Shown: piece after piece, positions 26,891 through 33,635 of the stretch | How the letters are laid out: every line of letters starts with the position of its first letter | How positions within the stretch are numbered: the stretch's first letter is position 1 | NCBI GenBank assembly: GCA_963734635.1 | Contig: CAVTIA010000013.1 | Span: 62,001 to 126,000 of the forward strand | From: DATCJA01 sp963734635 | GTDB lineage: Bacteria; Acidobacteriota; Vicinamibacteria; Vicinamibacterales; UBA2999 | Direction of reading: 5' to 3' | Length of the DNA stretch: 64,000 nt | The notes under the pieces: model-generated | What the model was told of the DNA's origin: nothing | Seen by the model: the letters and a program-made list of their open reading frames with translations, nothing else | The model's database searches: none | Made by a program: the position numbers and the translations under genes

Positions 26891-27109
26891 ATGATTTGTT
26901 CGAATTGCGGCACCGAGATCGCCGACAAGGCACTCATCTGCTTTCGATGCGGCCAGGCGACGACGGCGCCCCGCGTGAAGCCGCCGGAGGAGGGCTCGCT
27001 CTTCAAGCGCTCCCGGCGGAAGCGGGGGCCGTCGATCATCGCAATCGTGATCGTCCTTTTGGCCCTGCTGGTTCTTGGCTACCTGCTGTTCTCTACTGGT
27101 GCTCCTTGA
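26891..27109 (+). CDS. Small zinc-ribbon membrane protein
   Basis: The 72-residue protein has an N-terminal zinc ribbon, CSNCG and CFRCG, a basic linker (KRSRRKRG), and one C-terminal helix (IIAIVIVLLALLVLGYLLF). Such zinc-ribbon plus single-helix proteins are common at the ends of bacterial operons; their role is not known. It starts 12 bases after the caspase-like gene and is probably the last gene of the MoxR operon. Its last codons overlap the convergent CBS gene by 17 bases. Confidence 0.75.
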   Translation: MICSNCGTEIADKALICFRCGQATTAPRVKPPEEGSLFKRSRRKRGPSIIAIVIVLLALLVLGYLLFSTGAP

Positions 27110-27518
27110 CGCCCTCGGAAATGTGCTGCAGCGCGTCACCGACGCGACTGTCCTTGCCTTCCTTCACTGCAATATCTCCAATAGAAACGATTCCGATGAG
27201 ACGGTTGTTTTCGACCACCGGCAGGCGGCGCACTTGATGCGTGCTCATGAGCTCGGTCGCTTCGCGCGTGGACATGTCGGGAGTTGCCGCGACGAGCTCG
27301 TTTGTCACGAAATCGCGCACAGGACGGTTCAGCTGGCCGCCTTCAGCGACTGCGCGAACGACGATGTCACGGTCGGTGATGACGCCGACGGGCGTCCCAT
27401 TGTCCACGACCGGCACGACGCCGGTGTCTTCGTCGCGCATGATGCGGGCGGCGTTCTGGATGCTGTCCTGAGGTGAAACGGTGCGGGGATTGGGAGTCAT
27501 CACGTCGCGAATATTCAT
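27093..27518 (-). CDS. CBS-domain pair protein
   Basis: The 141-residue protein is a tandem CBS module: MTPNPRTVSPQDSIQNAARI with VVDNGTPVGVITDRDIV in the first domain, and LVAATPDMSTREATELM with VVENNRLIGIVSIGDIA in the second. CBS pairs bind adenosine nucleotides and act as energy or redox sensors. The ATG at 27518 has a good ribosome site (GGAGGA) about 6 bases upstream, so longer upstream extensions of the frame are rejected. It is a stand-alone protein with no catalytic domain, cytoplasmic; the regulated partner is not evident. Confidence 0.88.
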   Translation of the reverse strand: MNIRDVMTPNPRTVSPQDSIQNAARIMRDEDTGVVPVVDNGTPVGVITDRDIVVRAVAEGGQLNRPVRDFVTNELVAATPDMSTREATELMSTHQVRRLPVVENNRLIGIVSIGDIAVKEGKDSRVGDALQHISEGVKEHQ

Positions 27519-27638
27519 GGGCTCCTCCGATTTTGAGAATGACAGACGGTCTGAACGGAACCTCAGCGCCGGCGCGCAGTGGGGGAGAGCACGTACGACG
27601 ACCTCAAGCAATCGGCGGGCCGGCTCGTGGCCCGGCCG

Positions 27639-27644
27639 TATAAT
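27639..27644 (+). promoter_or_regulatory. -10 box (TATAAT) before small membrane protein
   Basis: A perfect TATAAT ends 9 bases before the ATG at 27654. Transcription would begin only 2-3 bases before the start codon, another nearly leaderless message. No convincing -35 is present. Confidence 0.35.
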
Positions 27645-27653
27645 CGAATCAAG

Positions 27654-27926
27654 ATGCCTTCGCGCGTCCGCGCAATCGTGCTGCTGACGGTGGTCGCAGC
27701 AGCTATCGTCTTCGCGTACGTCCAGGATCGCGTTACGGCATCTGGCGCCCGAGAGTACGTAATTCGCGAGCGCGACGCGATCGAGCGCGGTGGCTCCAAC
27801 GTGACGATCGATCAGGTGATGGAGCCCGTTGTGGATCGGTCCGTGCGGCAAGGTTTGACGTGGGGGACGATGGTGCTGGTAGCGGGCCTCGCGGCTGCGG
27901 CTTTCGTCGGAACGAGACGGAGATGA
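27654..27926 (+). CDS. Small membrane protein with two helices
   Basis: The 90-residue product has two hydrophobic helices, AIVLLTVVAAAIVFAYV near the N-terminus and TMVLVAGLAAAAFVG near the C-terminus, with a charged middle part. The frame is open upstream to 27579, but ATG 27654 directly precedes the first helix and has TATAAT 9 bases before it. The stop overlaps the start of the next gene (ATGA at 27923), which suggests coupling with the HMGL-like enzyme. No family is recognised. Confidence 0.55.
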   Translation: MPSRVRAIVLLTVVAAAIVFAYVQDRVTASGAREYVIRERDAIERGGSNVTIDQVMEPVVDRSVRQGLTWGTMVLVAGLAAAAFVGTRRR

Positions 27927-29167
27927 ACGACGGGTTGATCTACGACTGGAATCGGGTTGCGCCCGTGCCTGCCCCGCTACGCGTCATGCTCTGTGACGAG
28001 ACGCTTCGCGACGGACTGCAGTCGCCTTCCGTACGCGCGCCGTCGATCGCGCAGAAGATTCGCATCCTGCACTTCCTCGACCAGCTCGGGATTGACACGA
28101 CCGATATCGGACTTCCTGGCGCTGGGCCGCATGTCGTGCACGACGCCGAGCGGCTCGCACGCGAAATCGTCAGTGCGAAGCTCAACATCTCGGCTCAGTG
28201 CGCGGCGCGGACGGTCGTGTCCGACATTCAGCCGATTGCCGACATTCAGCAGCGCACCGGTCTTCCGATCGAGTGCTGCTGCTTCATCGGATCGAGCCCG
28301 ATACGCCGCTACGCAGAAGACTGGACCGTGGATTACCTGCAGCGCTGCACGGAGGAAGCGATTGGCTTCGCCGTAAGACAGGGGTTCAAGGTCATGTACG
28401 TCACGGAGGATACGACGCGATCGGATCCCGAAACGCTCAGGCGACTGTTCGTGACGGCAATCAGGGCCGGCGCATCTCGCCTGTGCATCGCGGATACGGT
28501 GGGACATTCGACACCCGCCGGAGCCCGTGCGGTGGTCCGGTTTGCACGGCAGGTCATCGAGGAAGTCCAGGCGGGGGACATTGGCGTCGACTGGCACGGC
28601 CACCGCGATCGTGACATGGGGACGATCAACAGTCTCGCGGCGCTCGAAGCGGGCGCGTCACGCGTGCACGGCACCATCATGGGGCTCGGCGAGCGCGTCG
28701 GGAACACTCCGCTCGATCTTCTGCTCGTCAACCTCGTCCTGATGGGCTGGATTGAGCGCGATCTCGGATGTCTGAACGAGCTCGTGCAGTTCGTGTCCAA
28801 CGCGACGGGCGAGCCGATTCCCGATAACTATCCGGTATTCGGCCGCGATGCATTTCGGACGGCGACCGGCGTCCACGCGGCGGCGGTCATCAAAGCGTTC
28901 CGGAAGCATGACCCTGAGCTGACCGACGGCGTGTATTCAGGCGTGCCCGCCCGGCTGGTCGGCCGCAGCCAGCAGATCGAGATAGGCCCGATGTCGGGCA
29001 AGTCGAATGTGTTGTTCTGGCTGGAGCAGCGCGGCATCGAGCCGCACGAGGACCTGGTCGAACGGGTGTTTCGCCGCGCAAAAGCCTCCACGCGCGTGCT
29101 GACCGAAGAAGAGATCCGCACAGAAATCGAGCAGGGTCGGCCGCTGTTCACTCGTCTGGATGCCTGA
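27923..29167 (+). CDS. HMGL-like acyltransferase/lyase (isopropylmalate/homocitrate synthase family)
   Basis: The 414-residue TIM-barrel enzyme begins its core with CDETLRDGLQSP near residue 22, the equivalent of the D-TLRDGEQ motif of LeuA-type synthases, and has DWHGHRDRDMG near residue 220 (metal ligands, normally HxHND) and GLGERVGNTPLD near 250. These show the DRE-TIM metallolyase superfamily. The C-terminal LeuA regulatory domain is absent; the tail is short and helical, as in homocitrate synthase or related enzymes. No leucine or lysine biosynthesis genes are adjacent. The exact reaction (Claisen condensation or lyase) cannot be fixed from sequence. Confidence 0.8.
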   Translation: MNDGLIYDWNRVAPVPAPLRVMLCDETLRDGLQSPSVRAPSIAQKIRILHFLDQLGIDTTDIGLPGAGPHVVHDAERLAREIVSAKLNISAQCAARTVVSDIQPIADIQQRTGLPIECCCFIGSSPIRRYAEDWTVDYLQRCTEEAIGFAVRQGFKVMYVTEDTTRSDPETLRRLFVTAIRAGASRLCIADTVGHSTPAGARAVVRFARQVIEEVQAGDIGVDWHGHRDRDMGTINSLAALEAGASRVHGTIMGLGERVGNTPLDLLLVNLVLMGWIERDLGCLNELVQFVSNATGEPIPDNYPVFGRDAFRTATGVHAAAVIKAFRKHDPELTDGVYSGVPARLVGRSQQIEIGPMSGKSNVLFWLEQRGIEPHEDLVERVFRRAKASTRVLTEEEIRTEIEQGRPLFTRLDA

Positions 29168-29175
29168 ACCACACC

Positions 29176-29194
29176 CGGAAGCTGAAGGCTTCCG
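29176..29194. repeat. REP-like palindrome between convergent genes
   Basis: CGGAAGC-TGAAG-GCTTCCG forms a 7-bp stem with a 5-base loop in the 33-base gap between the convergent HMGL-like and M28 genes. It has no GTAG foot. It may act as a bidirectional terminator. Confidence 0.5.
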
Positions 29195-29200
29195 AGTCGG

Positions 29201-30226
29201 CTATTTCGCAGATGCGAGTCGCTTTTCGATCTGGGGCAGCGCGTCGAGGACGACATCGCCGACGACCTGCAGGCTGCGGGCGCTCACCCGATCGAGGTCG
29301 TCCTGTGCCGTGTGCCAGGCGGGGTAGTCGAGGTCGATGATGTCGACCGCGGGGATTCCGGCCTTCACGAACGGGATGTGATCGTCGTCGATCGTCGTCT
29401 CTTCCGGCAGGAAGAACGTTCGATATCCGAGCTTCGCTGCCGATGCCCACACGGCGTCCGTGAGCCACCGGGTAGAGTTCGAATCGCGACGGATCGTCAG
29501 ATTGCGGTCGCCAATCATATCGAGCAGCACGAGCGCCTTGAGCCCGTCCAGGGTGCCAGCCTTGCGCGCCGCATCCACGTAGCGGCGGCTGCCGTACGTG
29601 TTGTCGTTGTTGCGGTACCAGTCCACGACAGCCTCTTCGCCGTCGAAGAACAGCAATTCGATCGTGTAGTCGTTCTGGCGGGTCTTGAGCACCCGCCCGA
29701 GCTCCAGCACAGCCGCGGTAGACGACGCGGCGTCGCTTGCGCCGACGAAGCGGAATTCCTTGAACAACTTCGTGTCGTAATGAGTAGCGAGCGCGATGCG
29801 ATCGGCACGCCGCCCTGGAATCGTGCCTACCACGTTCACCATGCGGACGCGTCCGAGCGGCGTGTCGGCGTCCCAGGCATCCTCGCGCGCGTCGATGCCC
29901 GCGTTCTTGAGCTGCGCCAGGATGTACTGCCGGCATTGCGCGAGGGCGGCGGAGCCTGCTGGCCGCGGGCCGAACCCCACCTGCCGGCGCAGGTCCTCGT
30001 ACGCGCGGCCACTGTCGAACTTCAGGGGAGTGCTCTGTACAGCCACTGGTCCGACCGTCTCAGCCGAGCAGGCGAGCAGCACGCACGCCAGCACCGTCGC
30101 ACCCGCCTTCGCCGCTATGCGGCTTCGGCGAGGCAGGCCGTCGAGCACCGTTGCACCTTCGCACCCTCGCACCCTCGCACGCACCGTCGCACCATCGCAC
30201 CGTCGCACCGTCGCACCGTGCTTCAT
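29201..30226 (-). CDS. Exported M28-family peptidase, glutaminyl-peptide cyclotransferase-like
   Basis: The 341-residue protein contains a lipoprotein-like signal (TVLACVLLACSAE near residue 50) and an M28 domain with the single-zinc glutaminyl cyclase pattern: THYDTK, VGASDAASS (Asp ligand), LFFDGEEA (Glu ligand) and DDDHIPF (His ligand). These enzymes convert N-terminal glutamine to pyroglutamate, or act as aminopeptidases. Residues 1-30 (GATVRRCDGATVRARVRG...) are encoded by an octamer array and are probably not ancestral; the true start could be internal. It lies 6 bases after the end of citrate synthase on the same strand. Confidence 0.8.
   Translation of the reverse strand: MKHGATVRRCDGATVRARVRGCEGATVLDGLPRRSRIAAKAGATVLACVLLACSAETVGPVAVQSTPLKFDSGRAYEDLRRQVGFGPRPAGSAALAQCRQYILAQLKNAGIDAREDAWDADTPLGRVRMVNVVGTIPGRRADRIALATHYDTKLFKEFRFVGASDAASSTAAVLELGRVLKTRQNDYTIELLFFDGEEAVVDWYRNNDNTYGSRRYVDAARKAGTLDGLKALVLLDMIGDRNLTIRRDSNSTRWLTDAVWASAAKLGYRTFFLPEETTIDDDHIPFVKAGIPAVDIIDLDYPAWHTAQDDLDRVSARSLQVVGDVVLDALPQIEKRLASAK
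30150..30224. repeat. Octamer tandem array (TCGCACCN) in the M28 N-terminal codons
   Basis: About eight to nine units of TCGCACCC, TCGCACCA and TCGCACCG follow each other head to tail, with one interrupted unit (TCGCACGCACCG). No facing inverted arm is seen here. Translated on the minus strand the array gives GATVRR/GCEGATV repeats at the protein N-terminus. Confidence 0.7.
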
Positions 30227-30232
30227 CGTGCT

Positions 30233-31519
30233 TTACCTGCGCTTGTCCACTGATACGTAGTCGCGCCGCTTCGGTCCAATATAGATCTGCTTCGGCCGCG
30301 CGATCTTCTGTTCAGGGTCGAGGAGCATCTCCTCCCACTGGGCGATCCACCCCGACGTTCGCGGGATTGCAAACAACACAGGGAACATCGTGACCGGAAA
30401 ACCCATCGCCTGGTAGATGAGCCCCGAATAGAAGTCCACGTTGGGATAGAGCTTCCGCGTCACGAAGTAATCGTCCTGCAGGGCGATTCGCTCGAGCTCG
30501 ATCGCGATGTCGAGGAGCGGGTTCTTGCCCGTGACCTCGAACACCTGTTCGGCCGTGCGCTTGATGATCTTCGCCCGCGGATCGTAGGACTTGTAGACGC
30601 GGTGGCCGAAGCCCATGAGTCGGCCCTCGCCGGACTTTACGCGCTTGATGAACCCGGGAATGTTGCTCACGTGCCCGATCTCATTGAGCATCCGGAGCAC
30701 CGCCTCGTTGGCGCCGCCGTGGAGCGGGCCGTAGAGCGCCGCTGCCGCGCCCGCCATCGCCGAATAGGGATCGACGTGCGAGCTGCCGATGCTGCGCATG
30801 GCGTTGGTGCTGCAGTTCTGCTCGTGATCCGCGTGCAGGATGAACAGGACGTCCAGGGCGCGCTCCAGGACCGGGTTCACTTTGTATTTCAGCTCCGTCA
30901 TCCGGAACAGCATGTTCAGGAAATTGCCCGTGAAGCTGAGATCGTTGTCAGGCTGGTTGTATGGACGGCCGATGCTGTGCCGGTACGCGTATGCCGCGAT
31001 CGTCGGAACCTTCGCGATGAGACGGTGAATCTGCTTCTTCCGCGACTTTTCGTCGAAGATCTGCTTGCTGTCGGGGTTGAACGTGGAAAACGCTCCGACG
31101 GTGCTCAGGAAGACACCCATCGGATGCGCGTCGTACTGAAACCCTTCCATCAGCTTCTTGATGTTCTCGTGAAGCATCGTATGGGCGGTGATCTGGCTTT
31201 TCCATTCCTCGAGCTGGCTCGCCGACGGCAGCTCGCCGAAGATGATCAGGTACGCCGTTTCGAGGTACGTGGAGTGCTCGGCGAGCTGTTCGATTGGATA
31301 GCCCCGGTATTCGAGGATGCCCTTGTCGCCGTCGATGAAGGTGATCCGGCTGCGGCAGCACGCCGTGTTCATGAATGCGGGGTCATAGGTCGCCAGTCCC
31401 ACATCGTCGGATCCGGCTTTGATCTGGCGAAGGTCGGTAGCGCGGATCGTGCCGTCGGTGATCGGGATCTCGTACTGCTTGCCCGTGCGATTGTCAGTGA
31501 TCGTGAGAGTGTCGGCCAT
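30233..31519 (-). CDS. gltA: Citrate synthase
   Basis: The 428-residue protein is a type II (hexameric-length) citrate synthase. It shows FIDGDKGILEYRGYPIEQLA near residue 62, the catalytic region GPLHGGANEAV with its histidine, MGFGHRVYKSYDPRA with the second histidine, and the C-terminal FPVLFAIPRTSGWIAQW. It condenses oxaloacetate with acetyl-CoA at the entry of the TCA cycle. The start MADTLTITDNRTGK fits the family. An octamer inverted array lies directly upstream and the M28 peptidase follows closely downstream; neither has an obvious functional link. Confidence 0.96.
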   Translation of the reverse strand: MADTLTITDNRTGKQYEIPITDGTIRATDLRQIKAGSDDVGLATYDPAFMNTACCRSRITFIDGDKGILEYRGYPIEQLAEHSTYLETAYLIIFGELPSASQLEEWKSQITAHTMLHENIKKLMEGFQYDAHPMGVFLSTVGAFSTFNPDSKQIFDEKSRKKQIHRLIAKVPTIAAYAYRHSIGRPYNQPDNDLSFTGNFLNMLFRMTELKYKVNPVLERALDVLFILHADHEQNCSTNAMRSIGSSHVDPYSAMAGAAAALYGPLHGGANEAVLRMLNEIGHVSNIPGFIKRVKSGEGRLMGFGHRVYKSYDPRAKIIKRTAEQVFEVTGKNPLLDIAIELERIALQDDYFVTRKLYPNVDFYSGLIYQAMGFPVTMFPVLFAIPRTSGWIAQWEEMLLDPEQKIARPKQIYIGPKRRDYVSVDKRR

Positions 31520-31526
31520 AGACGGA

Positions 31527-31620
31527 TGATTTACGGATATACGAATTTACGGATTTGCGAACTGCCGGCCTTGGTGCGTGAGGTGCTAAATTCGTCAATC
31601 CGTAAATCCGTCAATTACTC
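31527..31620. repeat. Inverted octamer array upstream of gltA
   Basis: The left arm (31527-31560) reads ATTTACGG, ATATACGA, ATTTACGG, ATTTGCGA. The right arm (31589-31620) reads AATTCGTC, AATCCGTA, AATCCGTC, AATTACTC, the approximate complement. The spacer is about 28 bases. The array is noticeably AT-richer than the flanking genes. It occupies nearly all of the gap between gltA and yacG, so gltA promoter signals must overlap it. Confidence 0.7.
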
Positions 31621-31629
31621 AATTCAACA

Positions 31630-31812
31630 TCATTCCTTGTCTGTATAGCTGTCGGGATCGGGTGCAGGCTCGCCGGGTACGCGGTAGCGCCCCTCCGCCC
31701 ACCGCGCCAGATCTTCGTTCCGGCAGCGCTCGCTGCAGAATGGCTGCCACCGTTCGTCCACGGGATGCTGTCCGCACAGGACGCACATCCGCGCGTCGCC
31801 CATCCGATCCAT
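31630..31812 (-). CDS. yacG: YacG-like zinc protein (DNA gyrase inhibitor family)
   Basis: The small protein (60 residues from ATG 31812; ATGs at 31803 and 31788 are alternatives) has the YacG zinc pattern CVLCGQHP and FCSERCRNEDLARWAEG, then YRVPGEPAPD. In Escherichia coli YacG binds and inhibits DNA gyrase. The frame stays open upstream through the heptamer array, but that part has no family similarity. It stands between gltA and phoU on the same strand, separated from each by a repeat array. Confidence 0.8.
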   Translation of the reverse strand: MDRMGDARMCVLCGQHPVDERWQPFCSERCRNEDLARWAEGRYRVPGEPAPDPDSYTDKE

Positions 31813-31821
31813 TCTATTCCA

Positions 31822-31984
31822 GGTGGTAGTTGGTAGTCCGTAGTCGGTAGCTGCTCGTCGGCGGTTGCTTGCGGTTGGCTGCGCGCGAACAGATTTCTCG
31901 CGAGCGCCGTGCTGACGATTACGAGACCGTCGCGCAGCGCGCCAGGCTACCGGCTTCCGGCTACCAGCTACCAACTACCAGCTA
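31822..31984. repeat. Inverted heptamer array between phoU and yacG
   Basis: The left arm (31824-31852) has GTAGTTG, GTAGTCC, GTAGTCG, GTAGCTG. The right arm (31947-31982) has GGCTACC, GGCTTCC, GGCTACC, AGCTACC, AACTACC, AGCTAGC, the approximate complement. The arms are separated by about 95 bases of unremarkable sequence. A transcript would fold into a large stem with an unpaired head. No gene is seen in the head region. Confidence 0.7.
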
Positions 31985-31988
31985 GCGA

Positions 31989-32663
31989 TCAGGATCTCGC
32001 CGGAGGATGGTGGCGCACGTCTCGGGCTGACACCATGAAGATCACGTCTTCGGCGATGTTGGTGGCGTGGTCGCCGATCCGCTCGAGATGGCGCGAAATC
32101 AGGATGAGATCGAGGGCGGGCTCCACCGTCCCCGGGTCGTGCAGCATGTACGTCAGCAGCTCGCGGAATACCTGCGTCTTGAGACCGTCCAGCAGGTCGT
32201 CTTGGTCGAGCACCTGCTGGGCCAGGCGGGTGTCCCGGCGGACGAACGAGTCCAGCGCGTCGTGGAGCATCGCCTGCGCGATGTCTCCCATCTGCGGAAT
32301 GTCGATCAACCGCTTCACGGGCGGGTGCATGGCATAACGCGTGGCAGCTTCGGCGATGTTCACTGCCAGATCGCCCACGCGCTCCAGATCGGTGTTGATC
32401 TTCACGGCAGAGACGATGGCCCGGAGGTCAGTGGCCATCGGCTGATGCAGTGCGAGCAGGGTGAAGCAGCGGTTGTCGATCTCGATGTGAAGCTCGTTGA
32501 TCGGCTCGTCGCCCCGCAGCACCTTCTCGATCACGCCCGAATCGCGGGTCACCAGCCCATGGACAGCGGCGCGCACACGTTCCTCGGCCAGACCGCCCAT
32601 TTCGAGCAGACGCGCCTGAAGCGTCTCGAGTTCTTCCTGGAAGTGCCTGACCGCTCGTTCCAT
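31989..32663 (-). CDS. phoU: Phosphate transport regulator PhoU
   Basis: The 224-residue helical protein has the two PhoU repeats, each with a metal-binding ExxxD pattern: INTDLERVGDLAVNIAEAA near residue 88 and ISRHLERIGDHATNIAEDV near 190. PhoU links the PstSCAB transporter to the PhoR kinase and restrains phosphate uptake. ATG 32663 is preceded by GAGAGGGAC, a good ribosome site, so the longer frame from 32702 is rejected. It is the last gene of pstSCAB-phoU but is separated from pstB by 138 bases with two hairpins. Confidence 0.93.
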   Translation of the reverse strand: MERAVRHFQEELETLQARLLEMGGLAEERVRAAVHGLVTRDSGVIEKVLRGDEPINELHIEIDNRCFTLLALHQPMATDLRAIVSAVKINTDLERVGDLAVNIAEAATRYAMHPPVKRLIDIPQMGDIAQAMLHDALDSFVRRDTRLAQQVLDQDDLLDGLKTQVFRELLTYMLHDPGTVEPALDLILISRHLERIGDHATNIAEDVIFMVSARDVRHHPPARS

Positions 32664-32674
32664 GTCCCTCTCTT

Positions 32675-32727
32675 GTGACACTGACGCGCTGAAGTTCGTC
32701 AAATAGTTGCGAGCGCGTTAGTGTCAC
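32675..32727 (-). promoter_or_regulatory. Hairpin in phoU leader
   Basis: GTGACACTGACGCGCT (32675-32690) pairs with AGCGCGTTAGTGTCAC (32712-32727), 15 of 16 positions in standard pairing, with a 21-base loop. On the minus strand it ends 11 bases before the phoU ATG, beside the ribosome site, so it could affect phoU translation or mark RNA processing. Confidence 0.5.
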
Positions 32728-32751
32728 GTTCGTGCCAGCGCTGGCTCGAGG

Positions 32752-32793
32752 GCACAGCGCGGCATGTTTGGTTGCGGCTATGCCGCGCTGTGC
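32752..32793 (-). terminator. Strong hairpin after pstB (attenuator-like, no U-run)
   Basis: GCACAGCGCGGCAT (32752-32765) pairs perfectly with ATGCCGCGCTGTGC (32780-32793), loop 14 bases. A second inverted match GTTTGGTT (32766-32773) with AACCAAAC (32804-32811, the end of pstB) could form an alternative structure. No T-run follows, so it is not a classical intrinsic terminator; it may reduce phoU expression relative to pstSCAB or stabilise the upstream message. Confidence 0.5.
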
Positions 32794-32801
32794 TCTTCGT
32801 G

Positions 32802-33635
32802 CTAACCAAACCGTCCGGTCACGTAGTCTTCCGTCAGCTTCTCCTCGGGGTTCGTAAATATCTTATCGGTGCGATCGTACTCAACCAGGCGTCCCAGCCA
32901 GAAAAACGCGGTGTAATCAGAGACGCGCGCGGCCTGCTGCATGTTGTGGGTCACGATGACTATCGTGTACGAGTTTTTGAGGCTGTAAATCAGCTCCTCG
33001 ATGCGCTGCGTCGCGATCGGATCGAGAGCGGACGCGGGCTCGTCCATCAGCAGGATGTCGGGCTGGACCGCCAGCGCCCGGGCAATGCAGAGTCGCTGCT
33101 GCTGGCCGCCTGACATCGCCAGCGCCGAGTCGTGCAGTCGGTCCTTGACCTCGTCCCACAGCGCCGCATGCTGAAGGCTCTGCTCGACTCGCCCCTCGAG
33201 ATCCGACCGGCTGCCGGCCATGCCGTTGATTCGCAGCCCGTATGCCACGTTCTCGAAAATCGTTTTCGGAAACGGATTCGATTTCTGAAATACCATCCCC
33301 ACCCGCTGACGGAGTGCCACGACGTCGATTCCTGGGCCGTATACGTCGATGCCGTCGATCAGGACGCGGCCATCCACGCGCGTTCCCGGGATGATGTCGT
33401 TCATCCGATTCAGCGTTCGCAGGAACGTGCTCTTACCGCAGCCTGATGGGCCTATGAATGCGGTGACGACATTCGGCTGGATGCGGGCGGAGATGTCCTC
33501 CAGGGCGCGAGTCTCGGCGTAGTAGAAATTCAGCCGATCGGCCTCGATTTTCGGCGGATGATCGGCGGCCGGCTGCACGGCGCGCGCTGCGACGCCGGCC
33601 AACGAGGGGACGCGAGGAGGCGTTGAATTGCTCAT
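32802..33635 (-). CDS. pstB: Phosphate ABC transporter ATPase PstB
   Basis: The 277-residue ATPase has Walker A GPSGCGKST near residue 63, the Q-loop in GMVFQKSNPFP, the ABC signature MSGGQQQR, Walker B ILLMDEPASALDP and the switch histidine in VTHNMQQAARVSDY, all typical of PstB. It powers high-affinity phosphate uptake with PstA and PstC at the inner membrane. ATG 33635 overlaps the stop of pstA (ATGA), so the longer upstream frame is not used. An N-terminal extension of about 28 residues precedes the ABC core. Confidence 0.96.
   Translation of the reverse strand: MSNSTPPRVPSLAGVAARAVQPAADHPPKIEADRLNFYYAETRALEDISARIQPNVVTAFIGPSGCGKSTFLRTLNRMNDIIPGTRVDGRVLIDGIDVYGPGIDVVALRQRVGMVFQKSNPFPKTIFENVAYGLRINGMAGSRSDLEGRVEQSLQHAALWDEVKDRLHDSALAMSGGQQQRLCIARALAVQPDILLMDEPASALDPIATQRIEELIYSLKNSYTIVIVTHNMQQAARVSDYTAFFWLGRLVEYDRTDKIFTNPEEKLTEDYVTGRFG

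Noticed and set aside
30150..31984. Possible CRISPR array because several short repeats occur close together
   Set aside because: Units are 7-8 bp, contiguous and differ between loci; there are no 20-40 bp repeats with unique spacers and no cas genes.
32752..32793. Classical intrinsic terminator after pstB
   Set aside because: The stem is perfect but no T-run follows on the minus strand; reported as an attenuator-like hairpin with reduced confidence.
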